A stretch of 64,000 nucleotides of DNA from an uncultured Desulfobacteraceae bacterium (GTDB lineage Bacteria; Desulfobacterota; Desulfobacteria; Desulfobacterales; UBA5852), in contig CAJXSL010000020.1 in assembly GCA_913060875.1 (NCBI GenBank), positions 1-64,000 of the forward strand. The letters are read 5' to 3'. This document shows positions 33,765 through 42,572 of this stretch, one piece after another. Numbering within the stretch: position 1 is the stretch's first letter; every line of letters starts with the position of its first letter. The position numbers and the translations under genes are program-made. The notes beneath the pieces are model-generated. The model searched no databases and was not told the origin of the DNA. It saw only the letters and a list, made by a program, of their open reading frames with translations.

Positions 33765-34184
33765 ATGATCACCGGGTTTTTAAAAAAATTTGAACATGCG
33801 ATTATCATTGCCTTGATTGTCATGATGATTGTGGTGGTTCTGATATCCACCGTTGAATTGGCCTATATTATTGTTTTGGACATCATTAAACCCCCGATCT
33901 TTTGGCTGGAAATCGAGGATTTGCTTGATATTTTCGGCTTTTTCCTTCTGATTCTTATCGGGGTTGAACTGTTGGAGACGATCAAGGCCTATCTGGCCCA
34001 GAAGGTGGTGCACTCGGAAATTGTCTTGGAGGTGGCCCTGATTGCCATTACCCGGAAAGTGATTATTCTCGACGTCAAGGAATACTCCGGCCTGGCGATT
34101 GTCGGCATCGCCGCCCTTATCATTTCCATTGCCGTCGCCTACCATTTTCTCAAACAGCCCCGCAAGCGCCTCATAAATGAATAG
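33765..34184 (+). CDS. PsiE-like (phosphate-starvation-inducible family) membrane protein
   Basis: A 139-residue protein with four hydrophobic helices: about 10-38, 50-72 (containing the acidic LEIEDLLDIFGFFLLILIGVELLE stretch), 85-105 and 112-130. The acidic residues inside the second segment and the VVHSEIVLEVALIAITRKVI pattern match the PsiE/DUF-type family, whose biochemical role is unknown. I place the start at 33765; a longer frame overlaps the Usp stop without a better ribosome-binding site. It sits between two tandem-Usp genes behind the mrp operon. Confidence 0.7.
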   Translation: MITGFLKKFEHAIIIALIVMMIVVVLISTVELAYIIVLDIIKPPIFWLEIEDLLDIFGFFLLILIGVELLETIKAYLAQKVVHSEIVLEVALIAITRKVIILDVKEYSGLAIVGIAALIISIAVAYHFLKQPRKRLINE

Positions 34185-34274
34185 TCAGGCCAAGGCGGTG
34201 CCATCATTATCTCGTGTTCATCCAGAGATGCCATTTATGGAGGGACACTATCGAACGGCAGGAGGGAAGGAACC

Positions 34275-35234
34275 ATGACAGGGACAACCCAGCAGGACAT
34301 CTTCAGAAACGTTCTCTTCGTCTATTCAAAGGATTGTCTGAACACGCTGCGGTCTGCCGCCCGCATGACCCAGGGCGGTCTGGCACGCCTGTCCATTATC
34401 GATGTTGCCGCCGGTCTCGAAGAATACAGGGGGTTTTTACCCCCGGACATATCAGAGCAGGATCTTATCGATCTGATATCCGCTGAAAGGCAGCAGGCCA
34501 TTGAAGAGCATCTGAACTCTTCGGGCATCGCCCTGAGCGGGATGGATGTCCGCGTTCGCTTCGGGACCGCCGCCATCGAAATTATCCGTGATGTCATGGC
34601 GTTCGATCATGATCTTGTTATCAAGAGGGCGGTCGGAAGTTCAGGTTTGACCGCACGCCTGTTTGGCAGTACCGCCTTGAAGCTGATACGCAAATGCCCA
34701 TGTGCCGTTTGGATTGCCCATCCTGACGCACCGGTGACCCCCCGGCGCGTATTGGCCGCCATCGATCCCATGGAGACGTCCGACCGTTCCGATAAACTCA
34801 ATCGGAGGATTCTCAAGACGGCATCCCGCATGGCGCAAATGGGCGGCGGCCGGCTCGATGTCCTGCATGGATGGCATTTGCCCGGCGAAAGCAGGCTGAC
34901 ATTCGGGCGCACCAAGATCTCCGAGGACAAACTCCACCGGATGCGGGATATGGCCGAAAGGGTTCACCGCCAAAAGGCGACCGATTTGATGGAACGGATG
35001 CAAACGGATCTGTCATCGGCAAACCTGCACGTGGTCCACGGGAAACCCACCGAAACCGTGCTTGCGTTTGCCGAAAGGGAACAATCCGATTTGATTGTCA
35101 TGGGAACCGCCGATCAATCGGCGCTGGCCGGGGCGTTGCTGGGCAGTACGGCGGAGACCATCGTCGAAAAGAGTCAGACATCCGTTCTGGCGATCAAACC
35201 GGAAGGGTTCCTATCCCCCATCAGACCCCGATGA
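34275..35234 (+). CDS. Tandem-domain universal stress protein
   Basis: A 319-residue protein with two diverged UspA domains. Domain 1 (about 8-155) starts RNVLFVYSKDCLNTL, lacking the usual Asp, and its loop region KRAVGSSGLTARLFGST is atypical. Domain 2 (about 160-315) starts RRVLAAIDPMET and ends MGTADQSALAGALLGSTAETIVEKSQTSVLAI, a good Usp C-terminus. Domain 1 probably does not bind ATP. A GGAGGGAAGGAACC site precedes the ATG. The gene ends the mrp-Usp-PsiE run and converges on a decarboxylase gene. Confidence 0.83.
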   Translation: MTGTTQQDIFRNVLFVYSKDCLNTLRSAARMTQGGLARLSIIDVAAGLEEYRGFLPPDISEQDLIDLISAERQQAIEEHLNSSGIALSGMDVRVRFGTAAIEIIRDVMAFDHDLVIKRAVGSSGLTARLFGSTALKLIRKCPCAVWIAHPDAPVTPRRVLAAIDPMETSDRSDKLNRRILKTASRMAQMGGGRLDVLHGWHLPGESRLTFGRTKISEDKLHRMRDMAERVHRQKATDLMERMQTDLSSANLHVVHGKPTETVLAFAEREQSDLIVMGTADQSALAGALLGSTAETIVEKSQTSVLAIKPEGFLSPIRPR

Positions 35235-35414
35235 ACGGGCAGGGTCGAACCAGAGAGGGCTTATCCATTGTTGGATCGAGCCGTTGCGGTACCGCATGAC
35301 CGAAGGCAGCGAATGATTCGTTAGGGATTGAAGAGGGTCTGGTCAGAATTAATCAACCGTTTCATGGCTGCGGCCCCCGGTCCGAGAGAAGGTATGAACG
35401 CCCCTGGCATCGGT

Positions 35415-37079
35415 TCAGGCCGACGCCATGGCCGTGTAGATGGCGGCCTGCTCGTCCAGAATATCGCGAACAACCTTCCGGCTGGTCATGGGGTTCATGA
35501 TAACGGCCCGCAGCACGACGCGTCCTTCTTCCTCCCCCGGGGCGGGCGGCAGTGTGGTCCGCGAGACGAAACTGCGGCCGGCTTCGCGCTGTTCCCGTTG
35601 CAATTGAATATTGATACGGTTGATTTCCCGGCAGGTGCGCCGCCGCACAGACGGGTCGGGGCTGTGCAGCCGTTTTTGCAGGGCCGGCGGGCAGAGGCGA
35701 TAGGTGAGGATGTTCAACTGCGGGGGGGTCGTCAGTTCAAAAAGATCGCGCTGACGAATTTCCCGGGCGAATTCCCGCGCGGTTTCGATGCCGTGGTCGA
35801 TCAATACGGCATAGCCGCCGGAGCCCATGATATCCAGGGCGCTGCCCAGAATGAGGGAGCTTGCCGATCGCGAGCCCTCTATGGACTTGATACCCAAATC
35901 CACCGAGCCGGGCCGGTTGACATAGGCGGCATGATAGGCCACCGCATCCATTGCCAGGGGATCGCGAAAATAGACCATGCCGCACCCCATGGGCATATAG
36001 AACTGTTTATGGCCGTCGATGGTCACCGAATCGGCTCGTTCGATGCCCGTCAGCAGCCCGCCATATTTTTCCGACATCAAAGTCGGTCCCCCCCAAGCCG
36101 CATCCACATGGAAGTGGATGTTTTCGCCAGCGCAAACCCGGGCGATTTCATCGAGCGGGTCGACATGGCCTGTTTCGGTGGTCCCGGCCACGCCGACGAC
36201 CGCTATGATGGCGGTTTGGCTTGCCGGTCCGGAGCAGTCCCTGATGGCTTGGGTCAGGTGTCGGATCTGCATCCCGCCATTAACGTCCGTGTCGATGGGG
36301 ATGATCTGGCGGTTGCCGATGCCCAGCACGCCGCCGGCTTTACGCAGGGAATAGTGGGCCATGCCGGATACCAGTACCACGGCACGCTTGACGCCATAAG
36401 CTGCCATGGCGGTGCTGATGCCTTCTTTTTCGACACCCTCGAACCCCTCGGTCGGTTGGAACCGGCGGTTGCGTGCGACCCAGAGGGCGGTCAGGTTGGC
36501 AAGGGTGCCATCGCCCACAAAACTCCCCAACGTACTTTCCGGGTGCTGGATGTGGGCCGCATAAAAAGCCGCGCTGCGCTGAAAAATCCGGCGATGCAGC
36601 TTGGCCAGCACCTGGCGCTCGTAGATGGAGGCCACCTTGGACGTTTCCAGCTTGACGAGGTTCTGGTTCAAGGCGGCGGCAATGGTCTGCAGGTGCACCA
36701 TGAAAAAGGGCAGGGCCGATGTCATATGGCCCACGAAATAGGGCGAGGCCACATTGACGGCATACGGGGCGATATCTTCGATGATTCCCTGGATCACGTC
36801 GGCCAGTTTGCGGCGGGGATGAATTTCGATGCGGCTTTCCATGAACCGCCGGGATAACGCCTCCAGGCTGACAGCTTCCGTGATGCCGACATGCTCTTTC
36901 AGGAAATCCTGCAAGCCAAACAGGATTTGCTCCATATATTTGACCAGCGTCGCCTTGACCGCGTCATTTTCCGGCTGAAGGAATACCCGCTGCAGGCTCT
37001 CCCAATCGGCCACCAGATCCGGATGGCCCGGTTTCGACGGGTGGCGGGGAGGGGATTGTGACGGTTGCTGCTTCTGCAT
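35415..37079 (-). CDS. PLP-dependent amino-acid decarboxylase, group II (PanP/GadB-like)
   Basis: This protein of about 554 residues is a fold-type I PLP enzyme of the glutamate/aspartate decarboxylase group. IHFHVDAAWGGPTLMSEKYGG holds the cofactor-pairing Asp, and SVTIDGHKQFYMPMGCGMVYF holds the Schiff-base Lys in DGHKQ. DGTLANLTALWVARN earlier contributes to PLP-phosphate binding. Length and motif spacing resemble the predicted PLP-dependent aspartate 1-decarboxylase PanP, which makes beta-alanine for pantothenate. Glutamate or tyrosine decarboxylase cannot be excluded. The frame opens at 37169, but the start with a GAGGA site upstream is 37079. It faces the NUDIX gene divergently. Confidence 0.78.
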   Translation of the reverse strand: MQKQQPSQSPPRHPSKPGHPDLVADWESLQRVFLQPENDAVKATLVKYMEQILFGLQDFLKEHVGITEAVSLEALSRRFMESRIEIHPRRKLADVIQGIIEDIAPYAVNVASPYFVGHMTSALPFFMVHLQTIAAALNQNLVKLETSKVASIYERQVLAKLHRRIFQRSAAFYAAHIQHPESTLGSFVGDGTLANLTALWVARNRRFQPTEGFEGVEKEGISTAMAAYGVKRAVVLVSGMAHYSLRKAGGVLGIGNRQIIPIDTDVNGGMQIRHLTQAIRDCSGPASQTAIIAVVGVAGTTETGHVDPLDEIARVCAGENIHFHVDAAWGGPTLMSEKYGGLLTGIERADSVTIDGHKQFYMPMGCGMVYFRDPLAMDAVAYHAAYVNRPGSVDLGIKSIEGSRSASSLILGSALDIMGSGGYAVLIDHGIETAREFAREIRQRDLFELTTPPQLNILTYRLCPPALQKRLHSPDPSVRRRTCREINRINIQLQREQREAGRSFVSRTTLPPAPGEEEGRVVLRAVIMNPMTSRKVVRDILDEQAAIYTAMASA

Positions 37080-37312
37080 GGGCCGATTGTCCTCATGTAT
37101 GGTCCGCATCGATGCGGATGTAAAATGTTGGTGGTATTTTTCAGTTATTCCAATCCTTGTCAAGGACATCGCGCCCGGGTTGGACCGCCGGGGCGTCCGG
37201 GCCGATTTCCCATTGGCAGGGTGCCTGTGCCAATAGCTTGTCGGAGCCTTTGGCAGGTGGTAAATAAAACCGCACGGGCGATGGAGGCGGTGACCTACAA
37301 TGGGAGTTCACT

Positions 37313-37789
37313 ATGCCGGATGAAGAACAATTTTCAGGGGCTTATCCGCACGCACCGCGTGTGGCGGTCGGGGCCGTGGTTTTCAAAGATGAGCAGGTTT
37401 TGCTGGTGCGGCGCGGTAAAGCGCCTTCCCGGGAGCAGTGGGCGATTCCCGGCGGAAGCGTCATCCTGGGGGAAACCCTGCATCAGGCCGCGGAGCGGGA
37501 GATTTTGGAGGAGACCGGCATTCACATCGTTGCCGGTGAGCCCGCCTATGTGTTCGACGTAGTGGATCGTGACAGCCGGGGACGCGTGCGCTTCCACTAT
37601 GTGATCATTGATTTGAATGCGACATACGCCAAAGGTGAACTGCGCCCGGGCGACGACGCCCTCGAGGCCCGCTGGGTCGCGGCTTCGGAGTTGGAGGGGC
37701 TCGACGTCAGTCCGCCCACCCGCCGGTTGTTATGCCGGCACTATTATTTCGGCTGCGATGAGGGAACGGATGCCGTCGGACCGGGATAA
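37313..37789 (+). CDS. NUDIX hydrolase
   Basis: A 158-residue protein with a complete Nudix box, GGSVILGETLHQAAEREILEETGI (Gx5Ex7REUxEExGU) at about residues 47-70, preceded by VGAVVFKDEQVLLVRRGKAPSREQWAIPGG. It resembles ADP-ribose or ADP-sugar pyrophosphatases of the MutT/ADPR class that hydrolyse nucleotide diphosphate-X compounds. The true substrate is not predictable. It overlaps the start of a methyltransferase gene by 20 nt, so the two are co-expressed. Confidence 0.88.
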   Translation: MPDEEQFSGAYPHAPRVAVGAVVFKDEQVLLVRRGKAPSREQWAIPGGSVILGETLHQAAEREILEETGIHIVAGEPAYVFDVVDRDSRGRVRFHYVIIDLNATYAKGELRPGDDALEARWVAASELEGLDVSPPTRRLLCRHYYFGCDEGTDAVGPG

Positions 37790-38327
37790 ATGGAACCGCA
37801 AGTATCGGGAGCAGCAATTTTCCGCGACGCCTTCCCGGATCGTGCGGGAATTCTGGCATCTCGCGCCGGCCGGCCGGGCTCTGGATATCGCTTGCGGCAA
37901 CGGCCGCAATGCCTGTTTCCTGGCGGCATGCGGATTCCAAGTGGATGCGGTGGATATCTCCGAGGAGGGCCTCAAACGTTTTATCTGCCGATCGTCGTCC
38001 ATCAACCGCATCTGCCAGAGCCTGGACACGTTTCGCATTTTACCGGGGCGCTATCAGTTGATCGTCAACACCCGCTTCCTGCTGCGGCACCTGTTTTCCG
38101 CTATTCAAGATGGCCTGTCCCCCGGCGGCGTCCTGATCTTTGAATCCTATCTGCAAGAGACAGATCCCGCCGCAGGGAGAAAATTCGGGCGCGACCATCT
38201 CCTGCGGGACAATGAGTTGGGCCGGGCCTTCCCGGCGCTAAAGACAGTAGCCAGCCGTGAAGGCGCCAGTCGGCACAAAGATGCACCGACCCGGAAAGCC
38301 TCTCTCGTCGCTATTCGCCCCGCTTGA
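37770..38327 (+). CDS. SAM-dependent class I methyltransferase (TehB-like)
   Basis: A 185-residue protein with the class I SAM fold: RDKWNRKYREQQFSATPSRIVREF, motif I RALDIACGNGRNACFLA (about 36-52), acidic motif II VDAVDISEEGL, YQLIVNTRFLLRHL (motif IV) and GGVLIFESYLQE. This resembles small TehB-like methyltransferases. Expected active-site acidic residues in motif IV are weak here, so the substrate is open. ATG at 37770 has GAGGG upstream and lies within the 3' end of the NUDIX gene; the frame continues upstream only as a shadow of that gene. Confidence 0.78.
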   Translation: MPSDRDKWNRKYREQQFSATPSRIVREFWHLAPAGRALDIACGNGRNACFLAACGFQVDAVDISEEGLKRFICRSSSINRICQSLDTFRILPGRYQLIVNTRFLLRHLFSAIQDGLSPGGVLIFESYLQETDPAAGRKFGRDHLLRDNELGRAFPALKTVASREGASRHKDAPTRKASLVAIRPA

Positions 38328-38374
38328 TCAACGTTGATTCAGGCACGCCCACCGGCAGGGATCGAAGATACCCT

Positions 38375-39379
38375 TTAGCCGATTTTTTCCGGCGGTTCGC
38401 CAGCACCGTAGGCCTTCAGCAGGCCCATGGCTTCCGCCTGGATTTCCCGGCGCAGGGTGTCGGGCGCCAGGACTTCCGCCTGGGCGCCCCACTGCAAAAT
38501 CCAATGCTTGATTTCCTCCGTACCGGCCACCTCGGCCTCGAAAAGTACGGCGCCATTCTTCAAACGGGTCAGTTTTTGGGTGGGGTGCCAGGTCTTTTCA
38601 TGGATATAGCCGGCCACTTGGGATGAAAAGCGTATCGTCACCTGTACGTTCTCCCCGCGAAAAACACCGAAGCTGGCCTCCATGAAGCCGTCCACAACCC
38701 CCTCGTCGGGGCGGCGGAAGGTTTGGCTCAGGGTGTCGAGGGTGCGGATCCGGTCGACGGCAAATACCCGCACATCCTCACGAAGGTAGCAATACGCGAC
38801 CAGGTAGAAGGCCCCATCGAAAAACCACAGGCGATAAGGCGCGATCCGGCGCTGGCTGCGCTGCTTGCGGCTCATGGTGTAATAGTCGATGCGCAGGACC
38901 GTCCGGTCGATGATGGCCTGATTGATGCTGTCCAGCGTTTCCCGAAAGGCGCCATACTGTTTATGGGGTTGGGTGCGTACTTTGACGGTGTGACGGAAGG
39001 TTTCCAGGTAGCGATTGGTTTCCGGCGGCAGGGTCGCTTTGACTTTCTGGAAAAGCGATTCCAGCGATTCGTGGAACACCGTGTTTTCGAGGACTTTCAG
39101 CCAGTCGCGGCTGAAATAGAGCGCCATCAACTCCGTGATGCTGAAGGGAATCGGAACGGATTGACGGGCACTTTCGATCAGATACCATCGGGAGGGCCCT
39201 TCCGCTTGATCGCTGTACAAGGGAAAACCGGCGCTTTGCAGGGCTTCCAGATCACGATAGACCGTGCGTCGGTGGCATCCCAGGACTTCGACCAGCTGGG
39301 GGATGGTTTTTCCCGTACGGGATGCCAACAAGCTTTGTATAATGGTCCACTGGCGGGCTAACTGGTCGCCCCGTGCCAT
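38375..39379 (-). CDS. YafY-type transcriptional regulator (HTH-11 + WYL domain)
   Basis: This 334-residue protein has an N-terminal winged-helix HTH (about 8-62; TIPQLVEVLGCHRRTVYRDLEAL is the recognition region). A WYL domain follows (about 140-230; RIDYYTMSRKQRSQRRIAPYRLWFFDGAFYLVAYC with the W/Y/L-type positions) and then a WCX extension (VTIRFSSQVAGYIHEKTWHPTQKL). WYL regulators bind nucleic-acid or nucleotide-like ligands and often control stress or defence genes. An excellent AAGGAGG site precedes ATG at 39379; the longer frame to 39610 runs through the promoter region. It is divergent from two small unknown genes, across a perfect 7-7-7 inverted repeat. Confidence 0.9.
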   Translation of the reverse strand: MARGDQLARQWTIIQSLLASRTGKTIPQLVEVLGCHRRTVYRDLEALQSAGFPLYSDQAEGPSRWYLIESARQSVPIPFSITELMALYFSRDWLKVLENTVFHESLESLFQKVKATLPPETNRYLETFRHTVKVRTQPHKQYGAFRETLDSINQAIIDRTVLRIDYYTMSRKQRSQRRIAPYRLWFFDGAFYLVAYCYLREDVRVFAVDRIRTLDTLSQTFRRPDEGVVDGFMEASFGVFRGENVQVTIRFSSQVAGYIHEKTWHPTQKLTRLKNGAVLFEAEVAGTEEIKHWILQWGAQAEVLAPDTLRREIQAEAMGLLKAYGAGEPPEKIG

Positions 39380-39440
39380 GGGCACCTCCTTTTTCGGTGG
39401 CGAGGGATGGCATGCGATCGATCGTCGAAAAAAATACGAA

Positions 39441-39473
39441 ATAATATCAGACGTGTGACCGGATCTGTCACAC
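39441..39473. promoter_or_regulatory. Candidate WYL-regulator operator overlapping its promoter
   Basis: GTGTGAC (39453-39459) and GTCACAC (39467-39473) form a perfect inverted repeat around a 7-nt spacer, between the WYL regulator and the divergent small genes. On the minus strand an extended -10, TGATATTAT (-10 hexamer at 39446-39441), lies next to it, so the repeat covers the -35/spacer region. Autoregulation and control of the divergent pair are plausible. Confidence 0.5.
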
Positions 39474-39559
39474 CCCCATGTTAGGAAGGGGGCTAAATGC
39501 GGCACCCGACCGTTTCCCTTATTGGAATTTGGCAACAATTTCAATCCCAAGGAGGCATC

Positions 39560-39730
39560 ATGGAACGACAGATCAGTTATCCCGATTACAAGGAAGCCTT
39601 TGAATACCATGGCAGCACCACCGTCGAAGTCACCCGCCAGCGCGGTGGACGGGTCATCTGGAAGGATTGGCTGCTTTTCGATTCGGTGGAGGAAGCCAGC
39701 ACGTTTTACAACGAGGTGTGTTATGCCTGA
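39560..39730 (+). CDS. Small protein of unknown function
   Basis: A 56-residue soluble protein rich in Tyr, Glu and Trp, with a predicted beta-hairpin (STTVEVTRQRGGRVIWKDWLLF) followed by a helix (DSVEEASTFYNEV). I do not recognise the family. ATG at 39560 has a strong AAGGAGG site 6 nt upstream, which makes this a real gene. The start of the next gene overlaps its stop by 8 nt. It is divergent from a WYL regulator and is probably controlled by it. Confidence 0.6.
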   Translation: MERQISYPDYKEAFEYHGSTTVEVTRQRGGRVIWKDWLLFDSVEEASTFYNEVCYA

Positions 39731-40094
39731 GAAACTCGGTGGGCAGGGGCATCATTCCCCGGAGGCAGCCGGCGACGGGCATCAAATGACTGCATTCGGT
39801 TGTTTTGGGAAACCACCCTTGCTCATTCGGATGCTTGCCAAGGTTCTGGCACAGGTTGAACACCGCGGCGCGCACGTGCATGCCCAGCCCCTTCAGGCAG
39901 CGCCGTTTCGTCATGACGCCCGCTGTTTAATGGCCCGTCTGTCACAGGAAACCGCCGCTGGCGGGCCCCTGGTGCTTTCCGCCGATGTCCTTCAGGGGCA
40001 AGTGAGCGGATTTTTCATCTATCGGGAGGGGCGCCGTATCCGAATGAATGTATACAGCCGCAGAAAGGCATTGCCAAGGTTGCCGCCAGCCTGA
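39723..40094 (+). CDS. Protein of unknown function, coupled to upstream small gene
   Basis: A 123-residue protein. A Gly/His-rich N-terminal 20 residues are followed by a helix (PPLLIRMLAKVLAQVEHRGAHVHAQPLQ) and a beta-rich C-terminus (GGPLVLSADVLQGQVSGFFIYREGRRIRMNVY). I cannot assign it to a family. The ATG at 39723 lies inside the last codons of the 56-residue gene, so it is likely translated by coupling. A GC-rich inverted repeat spans its stop codon. Confidence 0.5.
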   Translation: MPEKLGGQGHHSPEAAGDGHQMTAFGCFGKPPLLIRMLAKVLAQVEHRGAHVHAQPLQAAPFRHDARCLMARLSQETAAGGPLVLSADVLQGQVSGFFIYREGRRIRMNVYSRRKALPRLPPA

Positions 40095-40105
40095 CGGCAA
40101 TGCCT
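40066..40105 (+). repeat. Inverted repeat at gene end
   Basis: AGGCATTGCC (40066-40075) is repeated in reverse complement as GGCAATGCCT (40096-40105), with a shorter GCCG/CGGC inside. It spans the stop codon at 40092-40094. No T tract follows, so a rho-independent terminator is not clear. Confidence 0.45.
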
Positions 40106-40313
40106 TGCGTCCATCCTGTTCGCCAATAAACGCACGGTTGCCAAAAAGGGCCGGGGTGATTAAGATACATCCTGTTGGACCTTTTCTTACGTTCTTCCGG
40201 ACCCCCATCATTTTATTCTGCCCGGCCCGGCGTGTGCTTCCGGTGCGGTACCGAAACACTAATGCGGGCCGATGTACCATGGACCCAATGACCGCAGGAA
40301 GGATATTGACGCC

Positions 40314-40784
40314 ATGCTCGATGAAAAATTGCTGGAGTACATCAATATCGCCATTGCAAGGGAAGAGGACGCTTCTCGCTTCTATACGGAACTGGCTGGG
40401 AAAGTGGCCGATCCGTCGGCCCGTGAGACGCTTGCCTGGATCAGCGAAGAGGAAAAGAAGCACAAGGCGTTTCTGGAAAAATTCCGTGCCGAAGGGGTGG
40501 GGCCCGATGCCATGCGCCTGTCGGATGTGGTCTACTACAAGATTGCCGAGCACCTGGAAGAGCCGGAGGTGGAAGAAGACATGAGCCGGTCCGAAGTCTT
40601 CCTGATCGCTTCCCACAGGGAACTCCGCTCTTATCAGTTCTATTCGGAATTGGCCATGCTCTACGATGAGGGCAGCCGTGTTCATGACATGCTTTACAAA
40701 ATCGCCAATGAAGAACTGAAGCATAAAGAGAAAATGGAATATCTTTATGCCAACACCACTTTTCCCCAGACGGATGGCGGTTGA
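40314..40784 (+). CDS. Ferritin-like diiron protein (rubrerythrin-related)
   Basis: A 156-residue four-helix protein with two helical pairs bearing the diiron pattern: AREEDASRFYTEL and WISEEEKKHKAFLEKF in the first half, SHRELRSYQFYSEL and IANEELKHKEKMEYL in the second (E...ExxH-type). It lacks the rubredoxin tail of full rubrerythrins. Such proteins reduce peroxide or handle iron in anaerobes. The start at 40314 has AGGAAGGAT about 10 nt upstream. It is followed after 86 nt by phosphoglucomutase, probably unrelated in function. Confidence 0.85.
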   Translation: MLDEKLLEYINIAIAREEDASRFYTELAGKVADPSARETLAWISEEEKKHKAFLEKFRAEGVGPDAMRLSDVVYYKIAEHLEEPEVEEDMSRSEVFLIASHRELRSYQFYSELAMLYDEGSRVHDMLYKIANEELKHKEKMEYLYANTTFPQTDGG

Positions 40785-40870
40785 TCTTCACCACGAAGAC
40801 CATGGAGAGAATGCGGACGGCGATTTGCTTTAACGCATTTATCCATTAAAAAGAGGGAGGCCAAACGGTT

Positions 40871-42529
40871 ATGGGGACGCATGCACTGGCCGGAAAACCG
40901 GCGCCCCGGGAACTGCTGGTGGACGTGCCGATGTTGATCAGCCGGTACTACAGTGATATTCCCGACACGTCCATCGGTTCGCAGCGGGTGGGTTTTGGGA
41001 CTTCCGGTCATCGGGGATCATCCCTGAAAGGCAGCTTTAACGAAGCGCACATTCTGGCTGTAACCCAGGCGATCTGCGACTACCGGCAGCGCGAGGGGAT
41101 CGATGGGCCCCTTTTCCTCGGCAAGGATACCCATGCCCTTTCGAGGCCGAGCATGCAGACCGCATTGGAGGTTCTGGCCGGCAACGGGGTGACGACCGTC
41201 ACGTGCCGGCAAAGCGCCTATACCCCCACGCCGGTCATTTCCCACGCTATCCTGGTCCACAACAAGGGGCGCCGTGATGGCTTGGCGGATGGTATTGTCA
41301 TCACGCCCTCCCACAACCCCCCGGAAGACGGTGGCTTCAAATACAACCCGCCGCATGGGGGACCCGCGGACAGCGCCGTAACGCAATGGATCGAATCACG
41401 GGCCAATGCCCTCATGGCAGCCGGCAACCGTGACGTCAAACGCGTTGCCTGCCGTGAAGGCGGCCGCATGCCCTGTGTGCGCGAGGCCGACCTCATGGGA
41501 GCCTATATCGATGATCTGGAGCAGGTGGTGGATCTTACGGCGATCCGGGATGCCCGGATCCATATCGGGGTCGATCCGATGGGCGGGGCGGCCGTAGACT
41601 ACTGGCCGGTCATCGCCGAACGCAACGGACTGGACCTGGATGTCGTCAATGGCGCTGTAGAAGGCGATTTCCGGTTCATGACCGTCGATAAGGACGGCCG
41701 CATCCGCATGGACTGTTCCTCACCATTTGCCATGGCCCGTCTCATCCAATTGCGCACCCGCTACGATATCGCCTTTGGCAATGATCCGGATGTCGATCGG
41801 CACGGCATCGTTACACCGGTGGCAGGCCTGATGAATCCCAACCATTATCTGGCGGTTGCCATTCAGTATCTCATTGGGCATCGTCGGGACTGGCCTTCCT
41901 CCGGCAGCATCGGGAAGACATTGGTGAGCTCCGGGATCATCGATCGTCTGGCGCAGGATATAAACCGCACGCTTTGGGAGGTGCCGGTCGGGTTCAAATG
42001 GTTTGTCGACGGCCTATTGAACAGCCGTTGCCTATTCGGGGGCGAGGAGAGTGCCGGAGCCAGTTTCCTGCGCCGGGACGGCACGGTATGGACCACGGAC
42101 AAGGATGGCATCATCATGAACTTGCTGGCCGCTGAAATCATGGCGGTGACCGGAGATGATCCCGGAGAACGCTATGCGGCATTGACCCGGACCTTCGGCA
42201 TCCCCCATTATGAGCGCCTGGACGCTCCGGCTACGGCGGAACAGAAGCGCTGCCTGGCCGCCCTGCATCCGGATCAGGTCGTGGCCGACACACTCGGCGG
42301 GGAATCGATTTTAGCAAAACTGACCCGGGCGCCCGGGAATGATGCTGCCATAGGCGGACTCAAGGTGGTGACGGCCAACGGGTGGTTTGCGGCACGCCCT
42401 TCCGGGACGGAAGACATTTACAAAATATACGCGGAAAGCTTTCAGGGACCGGATCATCTTCATCAGATCCAGTCGGATGCCCGCCAGATCGTTGACGATG
42501 CGTTTAAAGCTGCCGGCGCCGGCGGGTAA
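40871..42529 (+). CDS. pgm: Alpha-D-glucose phosphoglucomutase
   Basis: A 552-residue alpha-D-phosphohexomutase. VGFGTSGHRGSSLKGSFNEAH opens domain 1, the phosphoserine loop is GIVITPSHNPPEDGGFKYNPPHGG (Ser of TPSHNP), the metal-binding loop is AFGNDPDVDRHGIV, the sugar-recognition segment is GGEESAGASFLRRDG, and the phosphate-binding loop RPSGTEDIYKIYAESF is near the C-terminus. It interconverts glucose-1-P and glucose-6-P for glycogen, nucleotide-sugar or osmolyte synthesis. GAGGGAGG precedes the ATG. The length and the SGHRG start match the bacterial Pgm (TIGR01132-like) group. Confidence 0.93.
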   Translation: MGTHALAGKPAPRELLVDVPMLISRYYSDIPDTSIGSQRVGFGTSGHRGSSLKGSFNEAHILAVTQAICDYRQREGIDGPLFLGKDTHALSRPSMQTALEVLAGNGVTTVTCRQSAYTPTPVISHAILVHNKGRRDGLADGIVITPSHNPPEDGGFKYNPPHGGPADSAVTQWIESRANALMAAGNRDVKRVACREGGRMPCVREADLMGAYIDDLEQVVDLTAIRDARIHIGVDPMGGAAVDYWPVIAERNGLDLDVVNGAVEGDFRFMTVDKDGRIRMDCSSPFAMARLIQLRTRYDIAFGNDPDVDRHGIVTPVAGLMNPNHYLAVAIQYLIGHRRDWPSSGSIGKTLVSSGIIDRLAQDINRTLWEVPVGFKWFVDGLLNSRCLFGGEESAGASFLRRDGTVWTTDKDGIIMNLLAAEIMAVTGDDPGERYAALTRTFGIPHYERLDAPATAEQKRCLAALHPDQVVADTLGGESILAKLTRAPGNDAAIGGLKVVTANGWFAARPSGTEDIYKIYAESFQGPDHLHQIQSDARQIVDDAFKAAGAGG

Positions 42530-42572
42530 GGGGATCCCTGGTGGTAAGACCACTGTCAAACGGGACGGTCTT

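Noticed and set aside
35328-36857. A 509-codon plus-strand frame opposite the PLP decarboxylase
   Set aside because: Antisense shadow of an enzyme with intact PLP motifs.
37135-37162. TTGACA on the minus strand as promoter of the decarboxylase gene
   Set aside because: No acceptable -10 at 16-18 nt spacing, so I use it neither as a promoter call nor to fix the start.
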